From assembly GCF_031127905.1 (NCBI RefSeq), contig NZ_JARXIC010000019.1, positions 1 to 64,000 of the forward strand: a stretch of DNA of 64,000 nucleotides, given 5' to 3'. The notes beneath the pieces are model-generated. The model worked only from the letters and a program-made list of their open reading frames with translations. It did not search any database and was not told the origin of the DNA. Source of the stretch: Thalassobacterium sedimentorum. Its GTDB lineage: Bacteria > Verrucomicrobiota > Verrucomicrobiia > Opitutales > Coraliomargaritaceae. A program made the position numbers and the translations under genes. This document shows positions 19,301 to 34,300 of this stretch, piece after piece (position 1 is the stretch's first letter; every line of letters begins with the position of its first letter).

Positions 19301-22300
19301 ATGTTGTCACTGAAGCAACTGTGACAGCGTTTTGAGCGGTCAGAAAGATTCCATCATTCTGCGAATGGGCAGCTAAGGTCACCACATCCAAGGTCAAGTA
19401 ACGAGACACCACACCAAGCCCACCGAGTGAGGAAACCCGCAGTGTATCTGCGCTCACATTCAAGCTAGAACCTGCGGCATTGACGATAGAAGCGCCCGCG
19501 ACGAGTGAAACTGTATCGGCAATCACGTTACCAAGCGTCACACCCGCAGCAGCATCGAGACGTAAAGTCGAATCAGTGGCACTGATCGTAGCCGTGCCCT
19601 CCATCAAAATCGCATCGCTCGTCGACTGCAGACTGACATCCGCCGCACTCTGAATATTCACGTCAGCATCCAAGGTCAGTTGATCTTCAGCGAGCACTGT
19701 AATCAAGCCAGTGTTCGAAAGAACATCCGCATTGGCGATTAAAGAACCAGCCGCTTGTAAATAAATACGTCCGGAACCATCGGCCACCACCGCAGTATTG
19801 TTCGCAGAAAGATTGTCACCACCGACTTGGCTGACCGAAGTGCTGCCGTCATTGAGTGTGAGATCCCCCGCATTCAGGACCAGAATGATGTCACCATCTT
19901 CCAGAGTAACGAGATCGGACTGTGCCGCATCCACAACCGTCTGCGTGCCCGCAGTCGCAGTGAATTCAGTCGTAACGACACGGACCGAAGCAACAGTCGT
20001 GCTGGAGGCGTCCGTTAGGAAGAGACCGCCCACGCTCGAAAGCGCCGAGAGCACGCCAGTATTTGTGCGTAAATGGTTGCTGGCAGAACCAATCGATTCA
20101 GCGGCAGTCAAACGCAAGCCTTCACTCGCGAAGACTTCGGTGCTGGTTGCACTGTCATTTAATATCGCGCCCGAGGTCGATTGCAGCGCAACCGAAGCTC
20201 CTGAAACCTGGCCGACGGTCAAATCAGTTTCAGCCACCAGCCGAACCGAACCGGCACCCGCAACTGAAGCAGTCGCAGCAAAGGTCAATGCGCCCTGCTC
20301 CGATTCGATGGACACATGGCCTGCTCCAGTCGTCGCGATAGCAACGTTGTCATTGATATCTAAGGATTCCGCAGCACGCAGCGTTAAGTGACCGGTGGTC
20401 GCAAGGATCGACGCATTGGCGATCAACTGGCCATCTAATGCCTGTAGTAAGAGACCATCCGAACCACCCGCTTGCACGGCAATGGTATCAGCGTCACGTC
20501 CGTCAGCAGCGGTCTGATCAACCAGTGCACTGCCATCGTCCAAAGTCAAATCACCGGATTCAACCACGATTACAATCGCGCCCCCCGCAGTCACATCTGA
20601 CTGCGCAGCGTCCATAACCGTTTGAGTATTGCCACTGGTATCAAGGCCAGCCGTTGCCACACGGACAGATGTTACAGTGATAGCTGAGCTTTCGGTAATG
20701 AAGATGCCCGCATCCGTGGCCGCTGCGCTAAGCTGAGCCACATCAGTCAGTAGATGACGATCTGCCGCACCGATCGCATTCTGAGCAAGTATTCGTAAGG
20801 AATCCGCGGTGACGTTAATGCTGCTAAACTGCGCACTCACCAAATCGCCCGCCTCAGAAATCAAAGAGACTGCCTCGGCGGAAAGTTGTCCGATGGTCGC
20901 GTTGCCTTGCGCACTCACACGCAGATTCCCAGTGCCCGCAGCGATGGTAGCCGTGGCTGGCATGGTCACTTGACCTGTAAATGCACCGAGTGAAATGTCG
21001 CCGCCATTGGTTGCCACATTCACACTCGCAAGTGTCAGGTCATTGCCTGCGATGAGTGATATATCACCCGTGCCCGATCGGACCGCAGAGTTGACCTCTA
21101 AGTCGCTCGCAACACCGATCAGGATGGAACCACTTCCATCAGCGACGACCACTGCACTGTCACTGTTGCCATCATTTAAAATGATGCTGCCTGTTTCCGA
21201 CAGCAAAACGATATCACCATTGCCTCCCGAACGCAGATCGGACTGTGCCGCATCCGTTTGAGTGGCTGTCGTGGCAGTCGAGGAGACTCGATTGGTCGCA
21301 ACTGAGACCGAAGTCACCGTTAAGTCGTCCGCCTCTGAAATAAAGACACTACCGTTCAGAGCATTCGCAGAAAGTTCTCTCACAGCAATTGCCAAGTGGC
21401 GATTACCAGCACCAATGCCAGCGCCTGCATTCAGGCGTAAACGACTTGCGGCAAGATTGTCAGAACTGCCAGACGCGGCCAAGATATTGGCATCTGAAAG
21501 AACGGAAATAGCAACTCCAGTCACACGCCCCAGTGTGATATCGCCTGTAGCTGCCAGACGAACATTTGCACCCGCACTAGTTATAGTCGTAGCGGTTTGA
21601 GTTAAACCCCCTGCACCGGCATCGAGATAAATATCCGCGCTAGCTCCGGTAAGTATGGAAACGCCGGAGTCGATGCTTAGACCGTCACCAGCGAGTAGTG
21701 TAACATGCCCCGTGCCCGATTGCACATTCGCATCCACCGTCAAGGCGTTGGCAGCTTCAATACGAATGCGGCCAGCACTTGCAGCCACGACAGGCGCGCC
21801 CGTCGCGATTTCCAATGCACCCGCTGTCGAGACTAAGACGATCGACCCGTCCACGGCAGTGGTCAGTCCCGCTAACGATGTGCCCGCAAGTAACGAAGTG
21901 CTGCTGTCGGCATTGACTTCGGAGACCAAGACGGTGACATCAGCGCTGACGATCGCGTCATTACTTTCAAGCAGGAAGATACCGTCCGCCCGCGTGCTGG
22001 CAGCCAGCGTGGCCACGTCAGTTTGCAAAGCCGCCGTTGCGCTGGCGATGCCCGTATCGGCGACAAGGCGAAGGTTGGTTGCAGTGACATTCGTCCCCGA
22101 ACCTGCGGCCCGTAGAATCGAGCCCGTCACGGATTCGATGGCAACAGAGCTTGCTTCAAGCAGCCCCACAGTGACACTGCCCTGCGCCTCGAGTAAAGCC
22201 GAAGATCCCGTCGCACGCACCACTGCGGCGCTTCCCATCGTAATAGCACCAGCGGTGGATTGAACGAAGGCCGTGCCCGAGCTGCCAGTGCCGACGGTCG

Positions 22301-25300
22301 ATCCCGCAGCCAAGCTGATGGCGTTGACCGCACGCAGGGTCAAGTGTCCCGAAGTGGACAAGACGCTTGCGTTGGCCGTCAAATTATTTGCAGCCGAGAG
22401 CAGCACATTGCCAGCGCCGTGCGCGATTACTGAAGCACCATTGAGATCGCCGCCTTCATTCAAAGTGAGCGAGCCAGATGTGGTGCGCAGAACAATCGAG
22501 GCCGAATCAGAAAGAGTCGTCAGATCACTCAGTGTGAGATCCGACTCACTGACTAAGCTGCCAGTGGCAGTGACTCGAGCTGTGCTCACAAGCACCGAGC
22601 CCACTGTGACTCCCACAGAGTTCACGAGATGAATGCCTTCCGCGCCAGCGATGGCGGCGATGCGGCCAACTTGAGTGCGGAAACTTTCAGCTGTCGTTGG
22701 AACTAAAGTACCGACACCGCCGTTCGAAGAGTGATCCGCCTGCAACAGCAAGTAGCTAGCGATCACCTCTTGATCGAATGCAGTCGAACCCGCGCCTCGA
22801 ATGTGTCCCGTGGCGCTCACAAGTGCGGCACGCCCTTCAGTCATCACACCGCCAAGAAGAAGGTTTCCGCTCGCATTGAGCACGACATTCCCCGTCGAAG
22901 CGACAAAGCGAGAATCCGCTGCTGCCAATAAATCTCCCTCAGTTGAGAGGTGAATTTGCCCGACGCCGCCGGTGGAAATTTCAATGCCGGCGGCCAATGA
23001 AAAATCGTTACCAGACAGCAAAGTAATCGCGCCCTCAGCACTCAAGACCTCGTCAGAAACAATGAGCTCATCTGGCGTATCCAGAAGAATACGCCCGGTG
23101 CCCGCAGCACGAACAGCATGTCCACTAAGCACCGAAAGGTCGCCAGCGGCTAAAGTAATAATTACCGCGCCATTGCTGCCGCCCGTTGCGATGCCGGAGA
23201 GTTCCGCCAGCGGTGTAGAAGTTAGCTCCCCATCTGCACTCACCAACGCAGTCGTCGCTTCAGTGGCACCGATCTCCAAACCATCGACTTCAAGTAAGTA
23301 GAGCGAACCGTTTGTCGTTTGCGCCGCAAGCGTCGCCACATCTGTATCCAAGGCATTGGTGGAAGCACCCACATTGCCATAGGCATTCAGACGTAATGTC
23401 GCCGCAGTGACATTTGTGCGAGTCGCTTCGTTATCTGTAATTGAATTAGCCGTGGATGTCAGAGCGACCTGCCCCGCAGTTTCAATGCCGGCGACTGCAA
23501 TCAATCCCGTGGTATTGACTACGATGTCTCCAAGCGCCGCTTGCAAAGTCGAGCCCGTTGCCATGCTCAAACCGCCCGCCGTAGACAGCACTGTCAATGT
23601 GCCGGCTAGCTCTGTGGCGACCGTTGTATCCGATGCCAGCGATACACCTGCAGTTCCTTGTATAGTAAGTGAACCACCCGCGGCTTCAATATCGCCATTG
23701 ATTGTCACGGTAGCACCTGAAGCATTCGCTTCCAGTAAGAGATCGCCAGTATCACTGATACGAATGGTCGCACGATCAGGAGATTCCTCCAGAGCGGCCA
23801 TCGCGGTAATACTGCCCGCCGCAAGCAGTGTCACACTGCCACCTCCAAGTGAGTTGATACCGAAGAGCGCGTCTGTTTCGTCCAAGGCCACCGAGGCTTG
23901 GCCATCCAGGTCCAATTGGTTCACCCAGCCAGTCGTCAAGCCGAGTTCCACTGCATTGGCTTCCGACAATGCAAGCGGCCCGCTTGTGATTTGAGCTGAC
24001 AGGCGATTCGCGGAAATCTCCAGCGGATTGTAAGTCGCCGCACCTAACAAACCAGCCCCCGTCCCTGCTTCCAGCTGCAGACGATCGGCAATCAAATCAA
24101 CCGCGGCATTGCCACCATCGAGAATCGCACCTGTGGTCTTTAAGTGCACGTAGCCCAAAGCGGCATCAATAGAAGCCAGCGTCAACGAGCCTGTAACATC
24201 GATACCGATGTTACCAGAATTCGCACGAATGAAGCTGCCCTCATCCATCAGCAGATCCGCACCGGTGCGGATAAAAATATCGCCCGTCTGAGCGCGCACA
24301 CTTGAAATAGTGGCATCATCTGCCTCTGGCGCCGATTCAGCGACAGAAATCCAGTGCGCCCCTCCATCAATTTCCAAAGTGATATCACCATCGAGACTAC
24401 GAATGGCCGCATAGGCCTCTAAGGAGCTCGCTCCTAGGAAGATGCGCCCAGTTCCATTGGTGCCGATCGCACGTGCGTCGTCATCCCCATCTTGCAAGAT
24501 GAGATGACCACCGAATTGTAAGAGTAAATCGCCCCCCGCCGAGGAGCTGATGTCCGACTGATTCGCGACCGTACGAACTGTTTCCACAGCCGTCTCACCG
24601 ATACTAGAAACTGTATCCACAGTCACGGAAATGCGATCTACTTCAACGGCTCCAACCGAATTCAAGCGAATCCCATCAACAGCTGCAGCAGTCAGCGTGA
24701 CCACATCCACGCCGAGTGGATCGGCTACCGAAGCAATGGCAGCACCAGAAGAGAGACGCAGCGCATCCGCCACAACTTGGGTCGCAGACGCTGTGCTCAA
24801 GCGACTAATTGCGCCGCCGGCGGTTAGTGCCAAATCACCCGAGCCTGCATTGATCGAATGCAGAATGATCGCACCGCTGGCATTCAGAATCGCATCTTGA
24901 TTACTCGTCGACAAAGTCGAAGTCGAAGCTTGGCTGAAGTCCCCACTCGTTTCGATCAGCACCGTGCCGGCATCGCTGAGGGTAAAATCACCATTGAGTG
25001 TGAGCGAATCAAGCGAGGTAAAATGAGCCGATCCAGTGCTCACCTGAGTATCGCCATCTAAGAGCATGGTGCCTACAGCTGAGATCAGCGCGTTGCCAGC
25101 AATTTGAACGGTAAGATCCCCCGCGAGTGGCTCAAAAGTCAGTGCACCACGCCCGCGCAAGACTGCATTGCCGGCATCCGTGCGGAATTGTGCGCTCATC
25201 CACGTGTCAAAGTCGATGCTGCCATCAGCTTTTGCATAATCGACAGCAACCGTGGTTTCACCCACCGACAGATCATTCAGCGAATCAATCGCTAGCACGC

Positions 25301-28300
25301 CATCCTGTGCATGCGCCGTCATACGATCAACCTCGATAATCAAGGCGTCCTCCACAGTGCTCAAAGCACCAATCGCACTCCCCGCAGAGAATTGTAAATT
25401 CCCAGCGCGCACATTGGTGCGCCCATCATTCGCAGAGCGAAGGACCGATCCATTTGCAGAGGCGATATAGACTCCAGCCATCAAGCTCAACACTTGCGCC
25501 ACTTCGACGTCATCCGAAGCCAGGAGTGCAACATCGCCACCGCCTGCAGATAAGGTGATCTCGGAAGCCATGGCTAGAGTGGCGCCCGAATCGATCAATA
25601 CATCCCCACCATCACTGGTAAGGTCTGCCTGCAAGGTGACACCAGACACAGCATTCAGTGTTAAAGCACCACCGCCTATAGTGATTGTTGCCAGTGCATC
25701 CGTCAAAATACGGGCATCCGAGTCCACTAAGAAGCTGCCCGTGCCTGTCTGTAGAGCCGCTCCTGTAAAGTGAACATCTCCATTTTCACTGATCAAGACT
25801 GAGCGCCCCGCAGTGGCTGATTGAGTCAATGAGTTAATCACCAGATCCGCGCCCGGTTCCGTCTCAGTGACCACGACGTCACCGGTTGCACCGGCGTTGT
25901 TTAGACTCAAAGTGCCAGACTGAATACGAATGGCATCTGCGATCTCGCCGATACCAGTTTCTGCATTCAGTGTAACGTGTCCGCTGGTGGCAACATTGGT
26001 GCCTGCTATGCTACGCACATTAGTGATCGCAGCACCGCTGATTAGAGCAATATCGCCACCGTCCGTAGAGACAACCGATGTGACTTCAATTGCGGCAGCC
26101 GCAGTGTATGTAATGTCTCCGGTATCGCTGGTGGTAGTCGCCGTGCCACTCATCAGAATCGCACCTGTAAGACTGCTAACAGAGAGTGTATCCACCGTCG
26201 CGACCGTGCCCGATTGGCGTATTTCCTGATCTGCAGTCAGTGTAAACACGTTCGCATTCGAAGCCCCCGCAAGAACAGCTTCATTTCCAGCAAATAGGCG
26301 AATCGTTTCCGCGGCAAAACTAGCCAGCGCAGTTTGCGTAATCGTATCCCCGGAATCAATTGAAACAGTCGTCGCTCCCGATGCAGTGATGGCACCATTG
26401 ACCCAAACCGTATCTGCAGCATCAACTGCGAAATCAGCTTCTGTAAGGCTCAGCCCAGCACCGTCGATCTCGACAGCACCATTGGTTTCAAAGCGAATCG
26501 ACTCGGCAGAAGCTTCAAGCATGCCTGTGTTCACTCGTAGCAGCGACGCATCATACACCTTAAGTAGAGGCGATTCGAGCGAGGCATTATTAATAAAGGC
26601 ACCTGCAAGATCGAGGTCGATCCCATCAATTGCATGAATGTATGATGTGGCAGCATCAAAGCGAAGGTCACCACCGTCAGTGGTTGTGACAGTCACTGCA
26701 CCCGTTTGAGAGGTCACCCGCGCGAGCAAGCTCATATCGCCGGTAGCCGTGATACTGATAGAGCCTTCGTTACCGGTGGCTGAAACTGCGCTCAAATCAC
26801 CTGCAGTCTCCGATTCAATGGCGGCGATGTTGACAATCTCAAACGGCAATTCGGAATGTGCATCGAGGAAGTCCTGTAACGCTCTGAATGTGGTCGTGGC
26901 ATCCGCAAAGCGCACCTGTAGTAAGCGTAATCCATCGGCTTCAAAGAGCTTGACCGCAGCGGTCCCCGCATCCAGCGATGCATCGAGAGCGTAAGAGACT
27001 TGAATGTCGTTGTTAATCACACCGCCAAGTGTTGAAGCCAGTTGCACTTCGATGCCGTTGGGTAATACCGTGGACAAAGTCGCGACAATTGGATCCGCAC
27101 CATTCACAAAGGGCTGTAACTGATTCGCAAAAGTGCCGGAACCATCGGATGCATTCGCAAGCGTTGCACTGACTGGAACCGAAGCGCTATTAATTGCGGC
27201 GACCAAGGTATTGGCTGTGGTCACGCCTGACTGCACATTTAAAATGAGCGAACGCGATGCACTTATGTAACTAGCAACGGCCGAACCATCGTCGATCGAA
27301 CCATCGTCGACAATATAAACACGGATGTTCTGGAGTAAGGTCGAATCGGAGTCCGCGACTAATTCAAAGTCATTATCATCTCCATAGGCATCGACTACAG
27401 CACGTGCCACACTCCCCGTGCCGCCCGTAGTCGTAGAATAAGTGACTAATTGAATGCCGCCAAATCCTGTGGTATCGGCTGGCAATGAAGCTGTAAACGG
27501 AATGCTAGCAGCATTCGGACCGAGGTTAATTGCCGTTAAAATACCACCTGCGGTCGCAAAGTCCGGGTTAATACGGATTTCGAGAATAGCATCCGTATCA
27601 TTGTAACTGGCACTCGCGGAGCCTGGCACAATCGCAGCGTCACTGATCAGCACAACTTCGATACCATTCTGATTATCGCCTGGCTCATCGGCTGTAACGA
27701 TAAAGTCATTATTCGTGCCGACCATCGCAACCGTAACGGAAGCATTCACTGCCACAGAACCACCTCGCAAAGCGAAATGGCTGGCTTGAATCGTGCCTGT
27801 GCCATTATTTGCGGTCGTCAATTCGGGAGTCAAGGAGGCGGTGAAGGTGCCTTCAGCATTCAGCGCAGCCACCACTTCAGCAGCAGATGTCACCGCACTG
27901 TCGATATAGATCGACATGATATTTGTAACATCGTCGAAGCTAGCATTCACCCCATCGACACTAACTGAACCGTCATCGATAAAGCGGAAGTTGATTCCGT
28001 TATAAAGAGGTCCCGCGACATTTGATACAACCGTGATATCATTATGCGTGCCCACCGCACGGATCGTCGCCTGCGCGGATAAGTTCGACACCATCAATAC
28101 GGAGGCATCTCCGATCACGTCATCCGCATCCGACGGGTTCAAAGAACCACTAAACTCTGCAACGAATGGAGTGCCACCAGCTTCAGCGAGGTTGATCGCA
28201 TCAATAATTTCACCCGCAGTCGTGTATCCAAAATTTATATACACATCCAACGCCCCAGTCGACTCATCCCACGCAACAAATGCTGAGTCAGTCGCTTCGG

Positions 28301-31300
28301 TTAAATGTCCACCGGGGCCATCATCCAAAAGTCGGAACACGAAATCGTTGGCCGCGGCACCTGGATCCGTGGAGGTCACGCGGATCGCATACAATGCGTC
28401 GGCAGGCTGGATCTCAGCGTAGGCAGCAATCGGATCCGCTCCAATCGCAGTCGTGCCAGCATTGTATGAAACAATGCCCTCATCCGCGCCGTGGCCGGCG
28501 TAGAAAGCATTCTCAGCGGAAGTGCCAACAGCAAAGACAGCAGACCCATCGCTGGGTCCTGTCACTGAAACAGCTGTGCCGGCAAAGTCGACATCGGCAT
28601 TAATTGCATCTATAATTTGGGCAACAGTGGAGACTTCATTTTGAACAAACACACGTAACACACCACTGGTTGCGTTGTAGGCAGTGGAAGGTGGATTGCC
28701 GTCACGCAGGTCTGGTGTGTTGATGTCCTCAGACGCATCGATAGTATCACCGCTGTCACGAATGATCTCGAATAGGACGCTGACATCATTTCCGTCAGGG
28801 CCCGCCGCATCCATCAAAAGTGCAAATTCAAACTCAGAGCCTGGATAGACTTGAATCACTGATTTGACAGGGTCCACTGTGACCGCGCCATCATTATCAA
28901 ACTGAATCGCCCCACTAAACTGGGTTTGTAGCCCGCCCTGAAATCCAGAGAACGCGACATTCGGCGTGCTATCAGCATCGTAAGAAGTCACCGCAAACCC
29001 TAGATTCGTGACACGCACGTCTCCGGTATTGTTCAGGTAAATCCCTGCGGCCCCCGCAGAGGCAGATACCTGAGCAACTGCGGTCGTCATTACAGAGGCT
29101 TCCGTGCCAACCGCATGGCCTGCTGTAAGTATGAGATCTGATGCATTCACACGCAGTGGACCGCCTGCGATACCAGCGAGAATCGAATCTTTAGCAACCA
29201 GGGCGACTGCAGCAGTCGTGACGATTTCACCTGCGATCGTCACAGAACTGTCAGAGTCCACCAAGAGTGAGCCCGAGAGCAAATCCAGGGCAGCACCAGC
29301 GTTGAGAGTGAAATCATCCCCCGCGGACACTGAAAGGTCACCGCCATTTGATATAAAGTCAGCTACGCTGGTAAATTCAACTGCACCGTCCGCTCGCAGG
29401 GTGGCATCGCCGCCAGCAAGATTCAAGATGCCGTCCCAAGTCTGGCCAGCCGATGCTTGCCAGAGCACTGGCAGTGGTTCAGTCACTGCCACGGCAGCGG
29501 ATGCGCCCGCCGAGCTGACATGGAGATCACCGTCGATAGTTGCGAAAAGTCCTTCTCCAAGCAAAACACCAAGGTCGAGGATGCTATTGAGAACCAAGGT
29601 ATCCCCGCTCTGCTCATGCAGCACTGCAGGTAATGCCCCCAGCGGGCCCACTGCTGTGGTATTCACCGTCACGGAGTCTAGCAAGAGAGACTGTGCGTTA
29701 TCAAAAGCAAGCGTCCCCTGCTCCACTGTGCCTGCCAGCACCGCAACATCTAAGCTCAAGCGTTGCGCTGGAGTCCCCATGGAACCGATACCGTCAAGCA
29801 GCAAGCCATGCGCTGTAATCGCAGCGACCATAGGCTCTGCATAGCCCATCACCGCACCAGTCGATTCCAGGGCGACATTGCCTGGAGTCGTCACTGAGAA
29901 AAGAGTAATCTCAGTGCCTGCAAAGAGTGAAATATCCTCGGCCGCTTCAATGCTGCCATCGGTCAATTGAGTCAAGGCTGCGCCTGCGCGTAGCACAAGT
30001 TCCGCTGCGGAGTCGATCGCAACCCCGCCTGTGTTAGGCCCCACTGTAATCGCGTCGTCGGAGAGAATAGAAATGGTGCCCGCAGTACTCGAAATCAAAC
30101 CGTTGGTCGCAAAGGACTCAGCTGAACTAACATAGATACCGCCAGTATCTGTGGTCGCCGCTAAAGTGCCGAGCAGAACGGATAGTGTCTGACGCTCACC
30201 GGATTCAATGCCGACGCCAGTGGATGCGTTTAAAGTCAATTGCCCTGCGGTCTCAAAATCGACCTCACTTTCGCTGGGATCGACATCAATGATCGAGCCA
30301 GTCGCAGAGGTCGCCGTAATCGCGCCCAGAACCGAGCTAACGTGCGCCACTGAAATACTGTTCCCTGCGTCTAAGGTGATGGATCCATTCACATTATGAA
30401 TATGTGAAGCGCTGCCCATCGTCAGCGCACCCGCGACCTCTAGCAATATTTCGCCGGCTCCAGTCGTGGTGATGACACGCTCCGCTGCAACATCCAGATC
30501 GCCCCCGTTGGTGACGGTCAGCGTCAAACTGCCTTCGCCCAGAATCGATAGGTCACTTTGCGGGGCAATACTCACGTCTGTTTCTATAAACAACGAATTG
30601 AAGCGAGTCACAGAAGTCGATGTGGTATCAACCAGTAGCGTGCCGTCATTGGACAAGTTATATACCGCGCCTGTCCCCGCCGACAAGCTGATGGCATTGA
30701 CATCTATCAAGAGCGCATCCGTGCTGCCATTCGCCCCCGCCACCGAATCACCAGCGACGAGCGCCAGTGTATCCGCACTTAGGATCAAGCGTGTATTCAC
30801 ACCGCCCGCAGCGGCTAAAATTGACCCGTTGCTTGCCCGTAGGCCAAGCGCAGCTTGCGTCGCAACCGCCCCGAGAGTAATATCCTGCGCTGCATCAAAA
30901 AGAATTGAACCATTCACAGCAGTCACCTGGCTCCCCGCAGCGGCCAAAATGGAAGTATTATCGGAAATTGCTAAGATCTCGCCGTTACCATTGGTGCTCA
31001 CATGGGCAGCGTCCCCCAATACGAAATCATTCGTGGCGGCCAAAGAAAGCGCGCCCCCCGAAGTAGTAATGGCCTCTTTGATCGTTAACGTATCTGCGAT
31101 CAAAACAATGCGCCCCGCACCACTGGTCACAATAGAGTCCTCTGCTGTTAGATTATCCGTAGAGGTCAATAGCACATCCCCACCGCCGTTATTCAGAATC
31201 CCTGTCAGCGTTGCGATAACGGGTCCATCGACAATCGAACCATCCGCCGTCAACACATCCGCTGTCAAGGCAGCCACCTCAGTCACTGTCACATCTGCAA

Positions 31301-34300
31301 CGCTCTCAATCACGATCACTCCAGCATCGGATTCCGCTGCAAGTGAGACGACATTGATCTCAATCGCACGCTCGGCACCCGCGTCAGGCAATTGCCCAAT
31401 GGTTGTGCCTGCATTCATTTGTAGGCTACGGCCCACTATGTTAACCGATACGCGATCGCTATGATCTTGAATAAATCCTGCTGCTTGCAGAGCCACATCG
31501 CCCCAGGCATCTCGATCCGATGCGCCCGTCACACTGGCATTCAAAATACCAAGCGTGAGATCGCCCGCAACATCCACCGAGACTGCGCCACCTTCGGTGA
31601 GAACTGCAGCATCAACTGCCATCGTCAAGTCAGCAAGCGATGCAAAAGATACATCGCCCCCGTTTGACTCAAGTTCAACCCCATCAGTCACCTGAATGGT
31701 GTCCACTGCAAGAAAAGTTAATGGCCCGCCCTCGCTATGCATCGCCCCATCAACGGTAAGCGAACCTGCAACATCCAGCAATACCCCCGCATTGGAAGCG
31801 GATTGAATACCGTTTGAAGTGATGGTGGTATCGCCACCCAATACGGTGAAGGCAACATAGTCCCCAGCAAAATCAGACTGATTGTCGATGGCCACTCCCA
31901 CTTCAGAGACCTGGTCATCTTGCTGTAGGTGCACGATACCGCTGCCGGTATTTATCGCATCCACCTGATTGACGCTAAGTTGGAAAGGATTGAGCGCTTC
32001 ACCGATTCCCGACTGTGTGTTGAGCGTCAAGACATTCCCAACCACATGTGCATCGACCACTGCCGCCGTAAAGTCAGGCAAGGCATTGAGCGCCGCTAAT
32101 ACATCTGAGTGCGTAGCTGTTCCCGCCAAGGCATAAATGGTATAATCGTCGCCATCCGAAAGAATACGAACTGGTTGCTGCGACGTCAGTGCGACATCAT
32201 CCCCATCGGCAAGAGCCCCAATCAGACGGAATGTCGGTCCCGAATCCGCAACTGTGCCCGTGTGATCACTCACGCGCAGGCTTACACCGTCCACGTCTAA
32301 ATAGCCAGCGGCAGGCACGCCCTCACGCCCACCATTCAGCTCAGTCGTCGCAATCTCTAGTACCGCCGCAGCATTGCCGCGAATCACGTTGGCCGAAATG
32401 CCCGCGCCTGCTGTTGCGATCGACGTCGTCAGATCAGCCAGCGTGGTCTCACCGGCAACGTAACGAATCGTCAAAATGCCATCGGTCGCATTCCAATCGG
32501 CACTGGTTCCTAGCTCCGAATCACCGACAAAATAAACAGTCACATCATTCAGCGCACTACTCGCAGAATCTCCAATGACCTCCAACACGCCATCCGCGAA
32601 AGCAAACTCGCCGACCGCACTTGCGGGGGTCGAACCACCGGTAATGCTAGCGCTTTCAAGACCAAGAATTTGCGTGCCGGTGCCGGTGCCAAGCGTCGCC
32701 GATAGATCTGCATCGGTCGTACTGTTAATTAAATTACGTAAGGCTCCAACTGAAGTGACACCCGCTACGTAATGAAGCGTCAGTAAGTTCGCAGCCGCAT
32801 CCCAATCAGCGGAAGCCACACCAACACCATCCGCAGCAAAAAGAATGCGTGTAGCGTTCGCATCCACTCCAGGAGTCAACGCACTCACATCTAAGCGCGT
32901 GCTCCCGAAATCGTAAGAGCCAGTCGCCGCTGTCAAAGGTGATGCCGAACCCGCCGCCAAAGTAATCGCAGGCAGTTCTAAAAGAGTGGATGTGCCCGCT
33001 GTAATGGAGGCATCAAAATCCGCCAAGCTATCAATGACTGCAACTAAGTCTGCATGAGTGGCCTCGCCTGGCAAAGCATACAGCGTGTAAACACCATCGG
33101 CATACACACTACGCACAGGAGTGCCTGAGGGCTCTTCAGAAGCAACCACTCGGAAGATCGATCCATTGAAAGTATCAGTCGGTGCACTCGAGTTGAGTGT
33201 GATCGTCACCCCCTGCAAAATCCATTCAGCCGATGCTTGAGTGCCATCATAACCGCCACTCAATACGACACGGGGCAAATCCAATAGTGAATCGCGATCC
33301 GTCTGGCTAAAGCCAGTAATCGCACCTTCCACATCGAGTTGTACCGAACCTAGAGTGCCAGCCAAAATTCGATCGACCTCTAAATCGCCGCCGAAGACTT
33401 CAACTGCGACGGTATTATCAGTCGCATCGGTCTCGGACTCAAGTAGATCGATCACAGTGTCTCCACCCGAACTGAGACGGATCAATCCGTTCGCGGTAAC
33501 CCCACGAATGACGTGTAACTGGTCGAGCTCATCAATCTGAATATCCCCCTCGACGGTGGAATGAGCGGTCACAGTCTCTACATCCGTCAAAACGGTAATC
33601 GACTGCCCAGCCACCATGTTCAGATCGCGAGCTTCAATAAAGCCGTAGGAATTTGCTTGGTTAATAATCGAACCAGCGGTCGCCGTCAGTTGAATCGTTG
33701 AACCTTCATTCGTATCGGCAGGATCCTCATTATCAATTAACAAGGAAGCTCCATTAGAAAACTGAATATCTCCGGTATGAGCTAGCAGAGTCAACAAACT
33801 GGACTGCCAGACATTGTTCACCTGCTCATTGCTGACACGTATTTGCGTACCCGTGACACTGATCAATCCACTGTCAGCTTCGACCAACAGACTAGTCTGG
33901 GCATTGAAACTACCATTGACCAAGAAAGAACCACCGTGAACTGCTAAGGCATCTAAGAATGAAGCATTCCCAATCCGAACTGCATTGGTCGAGGTCGTGC
34001 CGGTCTGATGATAGCCAATTGTAATCAGTGCGAAGTCATCCGCGATGGCGGCAATGTCAGTGCTTGTCAGTTGAAATGTGCCCGTGCCACCGATCGGATT
34101 ACCGATATCCATCGAGACAGAGGCTGCGGTAGGACGTAAGAACAGCTGCGAAATACCATTTCCATTTGTATCTAAAGCACCAATAATACTGCTGGTGCCA
34201 CCTTCAAAATCCACGTCGTCGGCCACCAAATTCATGTCCCCCTGCAACAAGGTGACCGTGTCTAGAAAGCGAATTCTTTGCTGGGTGACGAGGTCGACGG

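Noticed and set aside
18277-31464. Long open frames on the plus strand opposite the giants, for example 18277-18933, 29104-29844 and 30466-31464
   Set aside because: They are antisense shadows of repetitive, Gly/Ala/Ser/Thr-rich coding sequence, with low-complexity translations (Pro/Ser/Ala/Thr-rich), no recognisable domain and no start context.
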